Below, piece after piece: positions 21,110 to 34,500 of a stretch of DNA of 64,000 bases. Origin of the DNA: Tetmemena sp. SeJ-2015 (taxonomy: Eukaryota; Ciliophora; Spirotrichea; Sporadotrichida; Oxytrichidae); assembly GCA_027382625.1 (NCBI GenBank), contig JAJKFJ010020698.1:1-64000 (forward strand), written 5' to 3'. The notes under the pieces were generated by a model. The model worked only from the letters and a program-made list of their open reading frames with translations, did not search any database and was not told the origin of the DNA. The first letter of the stretch is position 1; each line of letters begins with the position of its first letter. The position numbers were made by a program, and so were the translations under genes.

Positions 21110-21850
21110 AAGAAAATAGAATTGCATTTGCAAAATTGATAAATTAAATTCAAATAATTTCAGACAATCCACCTTTGTTCAGTGTCTGTTATTGAAAGAG
21201 AGTTTTTTAAGTTTTTCTTTGTTTTTAAAGTTTAATTATAGTTTTAAAAATTTTTGGATTTTCAAATTTAAACTTTCATTACTACTAATATTGAATCTAG
21301 AAAATTTTTGGGAAAAATTTTAAAAATTTGAAAAAAAAATATTTTTACATTAAAAAATTTGGTATTTACACTAAGTTGAAGTAAAACCCTCTAAGAAAAA
21401 ATCCCTCTTTAAAATTTTTTTTAAATTTTCCAATCAAATAACTTTTTTAAATTAAAAAATTATTAAGCAATGCAGAGTCTCTGATTTGGGTAAAATTTAA
21501 AAATTTTTAAAAAGGGGTTTTTTACATCAGACCGGGGTTTTACTTCAACTTAATGGAAACCTAATTTTTTAAGGGCAAATTTTTTTTTTTACTTTTTAAA
21601 ATTTTCCAAAAAATTTTCTAGATTCAGATATTTGTAGTAGATGCAATGTGTTTAATTTGATTACAATCCCAAACAATTTTTAAACTATTTTAAATTTAAA
21701 ATCCATCACTATAAAAGGATAATAATTAAAAAAATTTTCAGAAACTAGAAAAATTTCTTCAATAAAAACACTGAACAAAGGTGGGTTGTCTGGGAAAATT
21801 TTTTGAATTTAATTTATCAATTTTGAAATGCAATTTTTATTTTCTTTAAA
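21110..21850. repeat. Foldback (long inverted repeat) element 1
   Basis: The left arm (about 21110-21395; ACAATCCACCTTTGTTCAGT, then AAGTTGAAGTAAAACC) recurs inverted at about 21530-21850 (ACTGAACAAAGGTGGGTTGT). Arms are imperfect, around 300 bp, with a spacer of about 130 bp. No ORF inside; MITE-like. Confidence 0.7.
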
Positions 21851-22283
21851 ATTTTTTTTAAAACAGCACAAGGGTTCAATCAGCAAGAATTTGAAAAGTT
21901 ATACGAATAATCGATCATATGCATTCATACTCAACCTATAATTTTCAAACCTAGTATTTTGTCACAAAAATATTTTATGAAAAAATTATAATTCAGGATT
22001 TCAATTCAATATATTAATTATTTTTTTAGTACCTATTTAATTATTTTTAATTAAATATGCTAGTTATTTAAGGCCGATTTAATTTCTTGACTGTGGACTC
22101 CATTTTTAATATGTATTTTGATTAGTTATGAATCTAATTATCTTTAAAAACTGCAAATCTGTCAAAAATTTCTCTCGAAAAACTGAATAGGAGGTATAAG
22201 GGTTATTAAGGAAATTGAATATGAGCTGTATTAATTAAAAGTCTCAGGCGCCAATTGAAGTATCAATTAATTAAAAGCGCTGA

Positions 22284-23834
<1,551 letters not shown>

Positions 23835-23870
23835 GCACATGCGACTGAAATACTTCTTGCTAAAGGCTGA

Positions 23871-23926
23871 AAGTAATGAAATCTCAACAATCTAAAATCT
23901 TATGATAATCTGAGGTCTGAATACTT
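23871..23926 (+). promoter_or_regulatory. Candidate SECIS element in the thioredoxin reductase 3' UTR
   Basis: Helix I AAGTA (23871-23875) pairs with TACTT (23922-23926). The core has ATGA (23876-23879) opposite CTGA (23917-23920), supplying the non-Watson-Crick quartet. Helix II ATCTCA (23881-23886) pairs with TGAGGT (23911-23916), plus ATC (23890-23892) with GAT (23904-23906). The apical loop carries unpaired AAAA (23894-23897). It lies 37 nt after the stop, as needed to recode the TGA at 23826. Confidence 0.75.
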
Positions 23927-23929
23927 CAT

Positions 23930-25034
23930 AAGTTTCTCAGCCTTGAATATAATAAGAAGGGTTTGAAAGACTCATTTACTTAAGCTTCTAGCTAGAATAA
24001 TCAGTTGCCCATGCAAGGTTTTAAATATACTCGCTCATGCTACAAATAAATAATTCCTATTTTTAGCAGATGTGAGAAGGGTTGGCCAAATCCCTTGAGG
24101 AAGGCCAAAACTTTGAAAGTGAGTGATTTAGAACCAACTCTCAGACAGGTCTTAAAGGAACCAGTATTTTTTTATACTTATCTGAGAAGGGTTATATCTT
24201 AGTTAATTTTTCTAAAAGTATTAAATTTTCAAATATTTTGTTATACTCTAACATTTAAATTTAAAGTTTTATCGAAATAATCTTTTTATTATAATGTTCA
24301 CCCATCACATTTAAGGTAAAAGTAAAAAGAATTCTTATTTTAACATCTATAATCTTATAAGATATTTGTAGTTATATCTGAGTACTATAAAATAGTATTA
24401 ATAAAAAGATTTTGCATTAGATAACTAGCCATATAAGTTGTTTATGATTTTGACTACAATTTACTTTTAAACTATTGCTTAACTAAAATTTAAATTATGG
24501 AATCAATTTAATTGAATAATAAAAGTGATAATAAATTAAAAACTTTTAAAAGTAATTAAATAATATTAGCAATTGAATTTTAAATTTAGTAAAATCTTAA
24601 TTCGTCATTAACTATATATTTTTCCTTTTAGTAGTCTTAAGAACTCCTCGCCCTTTAAACTTATTCTATACTGCAATTGTATTTTGATCATTACTAAAAG
24701 TCGTTCTTTTCTAATTTTTATCTCTCTCATTTATAGTTATTATTTATAATTAAAATAATTTTTTAGTAAGAAATAGAAATTTGAAAAATTAAACTTCAAA
24801 ATTATCTCACCATTCAATTTTGAAAATAAAATTAAGAAAAATGAATAACTTCCCAAATTTAAAAAGAATAAAATATTGGATTAGTATTTAATTAATTTTT
24901 GAAAAGATTTTGCTCCAAAGGTGGATAAAAATAAAATGTAAATATCCCTATTTAAAGCGCAATTTGTCTAAGATTTATAATTAAAAATACTAAATCAAAC
25001 TTAAACTACAAACACACAAAGTATCGATAACAGA
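23930..25034. other. AT-rich intergenic DNA
   Basis: The first 250 bp contain a short imperfect repetition (TGAGAAGGGTT three times, 24069-24190). The rest is featureless AT-rich DNA up to the glucokinase start. Confidence 0.45.
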
Positions 25035-26338
25035 ATGGATCCCTAAGTTAAAGGAGCAATTATTGGAGGAATAGGAACTGCTTCAGCCCTAACTCTTGGC
25101 TATTTACTTGACAAACTCATGAACTTCGGCAACACCTAAACTAATTCTTCGGCTGCTGTTGAAACTCCAAAAGCTGATCCAAATGGTTTTGATCCTTTGG
25201 CTGAAGACTATATCGTTTTGCTGGGAGACGTTGGCGGAACTAACGTCAGACTTATCCTAAGCCACATCTACCTGAACGACAGAGAGAGAAGAGTCACCAT
25301 CAAAGAGTCCACCATTGACTCCAGAACTGTCCAAAGCTTTGAGGAGGCTGTAAGAAATTTCCTCAAGGAGTTTGAAGGATCAACTTCCCAGTGGCCTTCA
25401 GTTGGAGTAGTTGGTATTGCTGGTCCAGTCGACAATAATACTTGTGAAGTAACTAATTGCCCTCACTGGCCTCCTGTAGATGGAACTGCACTATCTCAGG
25501 CAATAAGGATCTCTAAGTTCCAATTGCTTAATGATTTTGCAGTTGCAGGACTAGGAATCATCAATCTCTAGGAGAAGGATTACATTAAGACTGACTGACT
25601 AGCTCCCACAACCTGATGGAGTGAAGTTGGTGATTGGACCTGGAACTGGTCTTGGATAGGGCTTTTTGTGCAAGAGTGACTATGCTCCTTATTATGAAGT
25701 GTACCCTAGTGAAGGTGGACATACTGAGTTCTCTGTAAGAACACAGGAAGACTTTGATTCAATTTATTTATTGAGTTGCTAGAGTTTGCTCATGAGTACC
25801 TTGAGAACTCAGACAACATAGAGAACTTGAGAGCGAAGGGCAAAGTAAGCAGAGTATCGATAGAGAGAATGTGTGCTGGCCCTGCAGTGCCCCTAATTTA
25901 CGACTTCATGAGGACCAAGTACAAGGATTTCGATAGAGTTTTAGAGAAGGAGGGTATAAACTTCAACCAAATGACCTCTCACAACATCATCGAAGCAGGA
26001 ATAAGACGCAAGGATCCTTTGTGCTTGAAGGTTGTAGATAAATTTGCAGAGATCTTTGGCTGTGAAGTGGGCAACGCTGCCCTCAAGTACATGCCATATG
26101 GAGGTATCTACCTTATTGGAGGAGTCACCAATGGAATCACTGATTACCTGCTTCACTCAGAAACCTTCCTTAAGACTATGTATTAGAGAGGGGGACAAGG
26201 AAAAAAAAGGTCAGAAAGATGCCAGTCTTCATAGTCAAGCCAGATATCCAAGTTGGACTATTAGGAGCTGATGAGCAAGCTAGGAGACTTATTCTCAGAC
26301 TTAAGCAGGAGAACAAAATCCTTGCTCTAATCCCTTGA
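25035..26338 (+). CDS. Glucokinase, bacterial-type (ROK-unrelated Glk family), germline form with 3 short insertions
   Basis: Phosphorylates glucose with ATP. The phosphate-binding GDVGGTNVRL lies near residue 60, then GIAGPV, TNCPHWPPVDG, LLNDFAVAGLG, IGPGTGLGQGF, EGGHTEFS, a Glk-type IERMCAGPAVPLIYDF and IYLIGGVTNGI. The C-terminus is PVFIVKPDIQVGLLGADEQA. ATG 25035 (MDP then TAA=Gln). A hydrophobic segment (AIIGGIGTASALTLGYLL) at residues 8-25 could be a membrane anchor or targeting sequence. The 1,304-bp span minus 4, 17 and 2 nt gives 1,281 nt, exactly 427 codons, ending TGA 26336-26338. Family certain; breaks explained below. Confidence 0.92.
25589..25600 (+). other. Zero-spacer IES or 4-bp tandem duplication
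   Basis: GACT is repeated three times in tandem. Removing one 4-bp unit joins EKDYIKTD to QLPQPDGVKLVIGPG and restores the glucokinase frame. Confidence 0.55.
25754..25774 (+). other. IES, pointer TTGA, 17 bp removed
   Basis: TTGA lies at 25754-25757 and 25771-25774. Removal gives RTQEDFELLEFAHEYL, the expected Glk helix, and returns to the original frame. Confidence 0.75.
26185..26190 (+). other. Two-base insertion (AG repeat) before the glucokinase C-terminus
   Basis: AGAGAG: removing one AG changes frame so that FLKTMYQRG reads on into KKKVRKMPVFIVKPDI. A homopolymer error in the nearby A8 or G5 run would have the same effect. Confidence 0.4.
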
Positions 26339-29300
26339 AAATCTATGCAGAGTGTTATCAAACAAACCAGATATTAAAATATATTAATATTCAACTATAA
26401 AAAATCAAAGATTTTAATTTTGGAATTGAAATTACCTTTCATCTATTACTATTTGGAGCAACATAAACAATTTTTTTATAAAATGATAATTTTCGTCTCT
26501 GGAAGAAGTATTCAAATTAACATTTTAGAAACTAAAATTTTGGTCCCTACTTTGCTTAAACATCTCAAAGTTCTAATAATAAAATATATTCTATAAAATT
26601 TGTTCCTTCTCCTCCTCTCTGAATCTGACAGATTTAACTCTCTCTTCTTTTAAACTTCCCTTTTGACTTTTAAAGCTGCTCTATTTTTAATTACTATTCT
26701 TTTACATATTTTGTTTTTAGGAAGGTGAGGATTATTTGGTATTAGAAATTTCCATCCCCCGAGTACTTTACTTTAAAAATAAGTATTATCTATAATCATT
26801 TGAAGACTAATCAAATATTAACTTATTTAATAGGAAAAACTACCCCCTGTAAAATAAAAATTGATTCTTCATATTTAAACCATAGTTCTCAAAAATATAT
26901 TAGAAAATACTAGAACTTTATCAAAATTATAGAAATCTTATTAGGATGCTCTTATAAATTTTTTAAAACCTCAATTTAAAATAATTTTAGAATTGAATAT
27001 AAAATAATTTTTTAATTTATATTGACATTTAATTTATTTTCCTTTAATTGAATTCATGAACAGTTCTTTTTTTTACAAAAATATAGGAAGTAAAGTTTAT
27101 TAAAAAATTATTGGCCTATTTTAGACTTTAATTACAAAAATATTTAAAAAAATAAAATAGGTACAATAATTAAAAAATTATTTAATAGCAAATTTCTATC
27201 CACTCTCAAAATAAAATTTAAAAATTATTTTGTTTAATCAAATAATTTTAAGAAATATGAAGAGTTTGGGTTTCCTTATTTAAATAATTTGAAAGGGAAT
27301 CATTTTGAATAGGAGCATTTGATTACCGCTAATTTTATGAACTTATTCTATCCACTTTTTATTCATAAACTATATTAGTCTCGTTTTTATTCTTGAATAC
27401 TCTTTCTTATTAATTAATTGGGAAGCTTGATTAAATTTTGAATCAAAAGCCTAGCTAGATTAAAATATAAAACTTAAATTAAGATGTATTTTTGTCATTA
27501 ATTGAATTGGATTTCATTGTGGTGGTATTAAGGTTAGCAGGCTATTTATTATTTCTCAATGCTGAAGCTATTTGAGGATTTTTTACCAAAGATTATTAAT
27601 TATGAATGATGTTAGGGTTAGATCCTTTTAAACGAAAAAGACGATTTATCTATTTCAAATAAATTTATTTCTCCTTTTTAAAATTTAAATTTACAAAATT
27701 TACTGGCAGGAATGCGGTAGAAATTTACTTATCATTTTAGAGAAACACCTCTTTGAGATTAAAATTGGGTTTGTTTTTCTTGAACTTCGAAGGAACATAT
27801 GGTTTTGCAGCTACTAAAGATTTAACTTATCTTTTATTTTGGAGTAAGTTTTATGGAGAAGAAATGATCATATTTGAGTTTGGTGGTTCAGTAGAGAGAG
27901 TTAGATTTTTAAGACCATCCTCCGTTGAATACTAAGTAATTTACTTCTATCTCTATAGCTATTAAGTCTACCTTAAAAGATAATTAACTTGACTGGAGCA
28001 TATGCTTTCGGCTTTATCTCTCTACTAAATTAAAACTATCTTGACATCTCCAAGAGTTAAATTATCGTTCTACTAGGTCTCAAGACTCTCACATTCTGAA
28101 TGCCTTATTGGAGTAATTTTTTATTTAAAAATTAAGAGCATTAAGTTCATCCTCTGCTTAGTTTATTTCAAATTTCCTGTTAGCTGACTGATAAATAATA
28201 AATATTAAGATCAGTTGCTGGTATTTACGTGTTTCTTCTCTCTTTCCTTGCTAGCCTTTTTTTCCTTAAAGTGATAAACTAATTCTTCATCCTGTAATAG
28301 AATTACTTGCTCTTGATAATTAAATTGTAGCCCATAATAAGTAAGTTAACAAAAACGCAAACCGATATTATTGATCAAATACGATTTGAAGTGATTTAAA
28401 TGGATTAGATAAATAAATCTTATTCATATTATTTAAATTCATAATGGTAGAGTGAAGAGTTAATAAACTATTCTGTAATCCTAACGATACAATTTTAAAG
28501 TATCAAAAAACAAACAGGAGATTTAAAATTTTTTAATTTAAATTTTCCCTAATTTTATATAAAAAAAGTCCATAAAATTTTAAAGTTAATGTGTGTTTTA
28601 GTTGAGCTCATTGACAAGTTAAAACTCCTAAAAATTATAAAGATACTTAGAATAGTTCTGAAATAATGAAAAAATTTGCAGGAATAAGTATAAGAGGATT
28701 TTAATACCTTTTATCACATGTAATCAATAAAGAAACCTCAAAAAGTAATCGCATCTCAAAGGAAAGTTGGGAAAATAAAGATATAATAACCTAACTCCTG
28801 GACAAGAAAATACTATAAGCTAGGATGAGCAAATTAAATAATTAAATTTGTATTTATATGTTTACAATTACCAAATCGTATTGGAGCCATATCATGATGA
28901 TTACAATACTCACCTCCAGCCTTTATTAACTGGTTTTCCCAACTTTGCTAATAAAGTAAATGGAAAGTAAGAACGTCAGCAGTATAGTAGCTTCATTTAC
29001 AAAGTAAATACAAATTAAAAGATATAAATGAATTATTAATTCGATTGAAAATTACTAGGAAGTTAGTTCTCAAGTTGTTAAAAGGCCTTACAATTATTAA
29101 CCAACTAAGAAGAAAAGCAGTAAAGAATATGCTCAAGTACAACTGATAAGCTCCGTAATCTGATAAAACAACTAGAGTGCCAGCATAAATGAATCTTCTT
29201 AGAAAGTAAAAAGGGATGTAGAAGTGCTTAGTGATAGAGTTAAGGGTGAATGACTAATTCTAAATCAAAGACCCAAATCTATGATCAAACTTCTTAGTCG

Positions 29301-29370
29301 CTATTTAGTCGAAATTTCTCATCAAAAGTTAAATTATTTAAATATAGCTAATAATCAAATTGTAATAAAG
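26339..29370. other. AT-rich DNA without convincing genes
   Basis: Mostly A/T runs. A 60-codon plus-strand frame at 27753-27935 (GLFFLNFEGTYGFAATKDLT) has somewhat gene-like codons but no neighbours in frame and no recognised domain. Confidence 0.45.
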
Positions 29371-29372
29371 AT

Positions 29373-29772
29373 GAAGTTTTTTAATTTGAGTCGAGAGACA
29401 TTTACATTTAAAATACACAAATTATTAGCGTTTTTATGTTTGCATGTCGTGGATCAGTGTGCTTCATTCACATTGGCTTCATCATGATTTGAAAAAAAAG
29501 ATTGCAGCTTTTATAAGCAAAATTTGGACTTATCTGTTAAACTAATCACTTGCATCTTCTTGAGATATCATGTTTTGACTGTATGAAGAAGATGCGAGTT
29601 CTTAGTTTAATAGATAAGACAAAATTTTTCTTAGAAAAGCTGCAATCTTTTAAAATAATGATGAAGCCAAGGTGAATGAAGCTCACTGAACCACGACATG
29701 CAAGCATAAAATCACTAATAATTCGTGTATTTTCAATTTATTTGTCAATCGACTCAAATACATAAACTTCTT
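29373..29772. repeat. Foldback element 2
   Basis: The left arm begins GAAGTTTTTTAATTTGAGTCG and the right arm ends CGACTCAAATACATAAACTTC. The arms meet near 29560 (CTTGCATCTTCTT then GAAGAAGATGCGAG). About 200-bp arms with little spacer; no ORF. Confidence 0.75.
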
Positions 29773-30199
29773 TAAATATATAATTTTTAATATTATACTT
29801 TCAGCCCAGATTAAAAAAAAAATATTGATTTTGCTTCAGTGTTGCTTCAATGAACGAGGACGAAGCTCTTTTCATCAGTGTTAAAACTTGGTACTGTAAC
29901 GCTGCTTGTCGGCCGAGTATTGCTAGAAAAAATACATTAAAAAAAGATATAAAAAAAAAGATATTTTTACAGATTTAATAAATCCCACAATTATAGGTAA
30001 CGTGCTTGAACAACATTCCAATTATAGATGGTTTTGAAGCTACTTCTCTAAAGATCAGTAAAAATACTAAAAATACTAAAAACAGTATCTGCTTACTCTA
30101 AAAACAGTATATGCTTACTCTAAAAACAGGCTTCCTATCAATTAGTGTAAAATTGGGGATGAAAGGATAAAAATAAGCAGAATATAAAACTTTAATTAC

Positions 30200-30830
30200 T
30201 TATTTAATAAATAGGTGAGGGGCCTTTCCTCGACTGTCAAATTTTATAATGAATAAAGCTAAGAACAAATATGTTTATAGGATAATTTTCGTTCCTTAAT
30301 CCGATTCTTCAAGTTATAGAGGGCTGTTTGAACGTATAAGGCTTCAAATTTTATTCCTAATTTAGGCAATTAGAGGTCAGCTGCGCTTAAATAAAATAAA
30401 TATTTTTTGCTAATTTTAAGTTATATGAAGAAAAAACTTAAAATCCAATTTTGAAAAGGCTGAAACATTTTTTGAATAAATAGAAGGCTTCAGCTATAAA
30501 CCCAAAGAAGTATAGCTAAAAATTACAGCATTCCACTTAATCATGAAATACATTTTTGCTATATAAAAATGCTTCACTTATTTCAAAATTGTTCTTTAAA
30601 TTTATTTTATAATAGTTAAAATTAGCAAAAAATATAATTTTATTTAAGTTTAGATGACCTCTAACTGAATGAATGAGTATTTAAATTTGAAGCTTTATAT
30701 GTTCAAGATAGCATATAGAGCTGGAATAATTAGATTTAGGAGTGAAAATTATGCTATAAACATATTTTTTAAACCTTAATTCACTATAAAATTTTACTGT
30801 CGAGGAAAGGTCCCACGTAATAAATATATT
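30200..30830. repeat. Foldback element 3
   Basis: GGCCTTTCCTCGACTGTCAA near 30220 recurs inverted near 30800 (TACTGTCGAGGAAAGGTCCC). Arms of about 270 bp are imperfect, with an AT-rich spacer of about 80 bp. No ORF. Confidence 0.7.
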
Positions 30831-31512
30831 AACAATTGTTCCTACATTCATCTTAAGGAAGTTTCTGAATTCATAATAACAATATAAAACTTTAATGTCT
30901 TTCTGTGTCTGTTTTATTCTCCTTGGTAAATTTAAATTTGAAAATTAATTTTAATGGAACTAGAAATCTTAGAGATTTTATTTTGCTTAAAATTTTCTAT
31001 AATAGCATCAATTTCAGTCGTGTTCACTTGTACTGAAAAACAATTGAATTCTAAGGTTAAGAATTAATTATGACATACTTCTGATTCATAAGGTTATGCA
31101 AAAGAAATATTAGTACTGAACCAAAATAATTAAAAGTGTTGGCGGTGATTTTTATGCTGTTAGCTTTTTATTTTTAAATTTAAAGCCTGCGTTTAATACA
31201 TAATTAAAGCAAAACCGGAAATTATTTAAAAATATAAACTTGCTCTAACTAAATGACAGTATAACTCTACCTTTTTCCAATCTTCAGTTTGCTTAATTAC
31301 CTAAAGTAAATTATAAGAGTTTTTTCTTCAATCATTCAATTGCTTATCTCAGCAGAGAGATATAAATGAGCATTTTATTAATTGTAAATATCTATAAATT
31401 ATATTAAAATTATTTATATTAATTGAACTTATTATGATAAATTTTAATTACTATTTATTTACATTATAATTAAATTAGATTAGCTAATAATTTCACACCT
31501 ATTAAAACATAT

Positions 31513-34500
31513 TCAATTTTTACACAAATTATATGTCTTATTAAACTTTATATTAATTTCGTTCACTTAATAAATCTGATCTTTATTGGAAATAAATCTT
31601 TATTTATTCGAAGAAATTTTATCTTATACCAAATTATAAAGTTCGCAAGAAATGATCGGACCAAGAGTAATCAAAGTCTATAAAGGCATGAAAAATTCAA
31701 ATATTTACAAAGAAGACATAGGAAATTATTTATCCTATTAGTTGAGCAGCTGATTTTCCTTAGAACTAATAAATGTTAATTAGAAGAATATTATTACATT
31801 GTAAAAGTTGATGAAGTTTAAAATAGTCATCTCCAAATAAAGTTCAATAAATGCTTATATCGCAAAGTTATATCTATAGATACTGTCTACCTTACTTATG
31901 ATTCTTCTCATGCTATAATTAATTAAGTTTCGCTAACTATGTTTTACAAGTTCTTTGGTTAGTAGAATTTAGTAAGTAAATGAAAAAGAGGAAAGCCAAG
32001 TATTCCTGCTGTCCACAAGACGATCTTTTATTTGTACTGAATGACAAAGACAGTTCCATTTATTCCAAAGTTGTAAAAGTTTTAGCTGAAAGGCTCATCA
32101 TTAAACCAAGAGTTCTTTATCATCTAGTTAATTAAAGACTAAACTTAAATATAAAATTATATTTTAAAGTGAGAAAATACATACCTTTTAGACGATATTA
32201 AGACGATAAAAAGCATAATTATATAGAATTTTAAAATTAGATAGTGAAATGAAAGCATAAACCTTTTCAAATCCTTTTTTTCACTGGAATATTCCTTCAT
32301 ATTTTTAAGTATAAAATATTTTAGAAGAAAAAACTATACTTATCAATTAATGTTCATATTTATGTAATCAGTATTTATACAATGATATTTTTATGAATTT
32401 TTCAATATAATGAGTATATATAGTTTTTAATTTAGTAAAAAATGTTTATTGATTTTCCTTGTCTTCTGGTATAATATCAAGTTCAGTTATAGAGAAGGTG
32501 GAGAGACTATCTCTGAGAATCTGGGGGTAATCAATAGACATCAAAGGCATGTAGTAAAGAATTTGGAGAGTATTTATTAGCTCAAACATTTCCCCCAGAG
32601 ATCCTGACATAAATAACTAAAATTTAATTTAACATCAATACTTGAGCCACAAAATTAAGACTCAAAGAAAATTTAAGACCCACCTATGCCTGAATTTTTA
32701 CCAGATTCACCAACCTTAAAGGAAATTATTTCATCATGAGATTAATCTTACTCTTATAAATATGGATATAATAGTTCAATTAATAAATTTAATTGGATCA
32801 TAGTATTCAGTCTCATCGAGCTTAATTGTGGCCTTATTTCCATTTGCAGTCAAATAATTGAAAGATGAAGATTTAAACTGGACACCACTCTTCAAAATTG
32901 CTACTGATAATACCTAAAAATAGTTTGCTTGATTTTTATCTTACATCTCCTTCATTGATTGACTCATAGAACTAAAGTTAATTATAAAAGTTGAATGTCA
33001 AGACAGCTTGTAGAATTAAATTTATTTGAAATAGCACCTGTCCATGATAAAGCAGATTCCGTGCGATCAGTTTTAATGACTGAAACTGACAAGTCATTTA
33101 TATTTTAAGTCATTGTAAGATAAAACCTTAGGTTCTGCTATAACTTTTTGATCAAAGCAAATAGTAGCTTGATTGCCTTTGCTGATACGTTTAATGTAAG
33201 GCTGAGGAGATTTTGTATAGACACATGGCCCAGTTAGGTTACAAGAAAAGTGTTTTTCTACCTTGCAAATGTTGCTACAGCCATCCCCACTCACTGTATT
33301 TCCATCATCGCATTAAGCCCCTCCGTAGTTAATAAGGTCTCCGCAAGTCTCTGTGCACATCTCATTAATATAGGGCAATTTATAGCCTGGAATATAATCG
33401 CATTCAATGCACTGAGAGTGATAGGTATAATAGCCAAATGCGCAAGAGGTACAATTTGAGCTAGAGGGACCAGTGCAAGATTTACAGCTAGGATCACATT
33501 GCAAGCATTTTAATTCGCTATAATCAAAGTAAGAGGATGAATCGCAGATAGGATCCGTGCAAGAAACTGCTGATGACTAGATAAAATTTTTGTTACAAGA
33601 GAAGCACATATCACTATAATAAAAAATAACTCTCTGGTCCCCAACACTCCTTGCAATAAGGATGGCAGGGTTAGCAATCTTATAGTTCTTAATCATAAAA
33701 ATTCTACTCTCCACAGGATTTTATGCAATCGTATTAGGGCTTTTATACAAACAAGTAGTTAGAGCCGTCCTTGCAGCCTAAGCAAACTTAATTAAAATTC
33801 ATTATTATTAACATCTGAAGAATTGATGTCACACACACAATGAATATTCTTGCAGGAATAGCATTTTAATTTAGAAACACACCCTAATTAATTTCTTATT
33901 TTATTTTAATTAAAAATCTTTCGTGCTTTTAAATTCATAAAATCTTTTGGGAGCTCTTATATATTTATTTGTGAGCATAAGTTGTTTAATTAGCTTGGAT
34001 CGTTAGCAGTATCAATATAAGGATAGGTACCTGAGGGGCAAGTAGAGTAGCATTCATTATCCATCCTAAACATCTTGGCTATACATTAATCACAATCGTT
34101 CACCCAAGGCTGGTTGCAAGTCTTGCAGTACTTGTAGCAATCAAGATCATATAAAATATTAAAAGTAATCTTAAGATAGTAAACTATATTCTCAAAATTA
34201 ATAAACTTTATACATATAGTATAAATTAGTCTGAGGTTGTTAAGTTTGTAAACATATTTTATTGCGTCGGAGAAGGTACACATTCAGATGCTAGTGGACC
34301 AAAGCAATAAATATATGCTAACATATATAGTATGAAATCACTCTTTGGTGTTAAAGCAAGAGGTGGAACAGCTGTCGTATTTTTCACAATGCTTATCTTT
34401 TATAATTTTAATATCAACTAGTTACAATTAGCTATCCATGCAATAAAGTAAACTAGTGCTGAACTTAACAATTGAACTGTCAATATGATATTCACTTGCC

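Noticed and set aside
33094..34000. CRISPR array
   Set aside because: The regular spacing is of cysteine codons in a eukaryotic Cys-rich protein; no repeated DNA unit.
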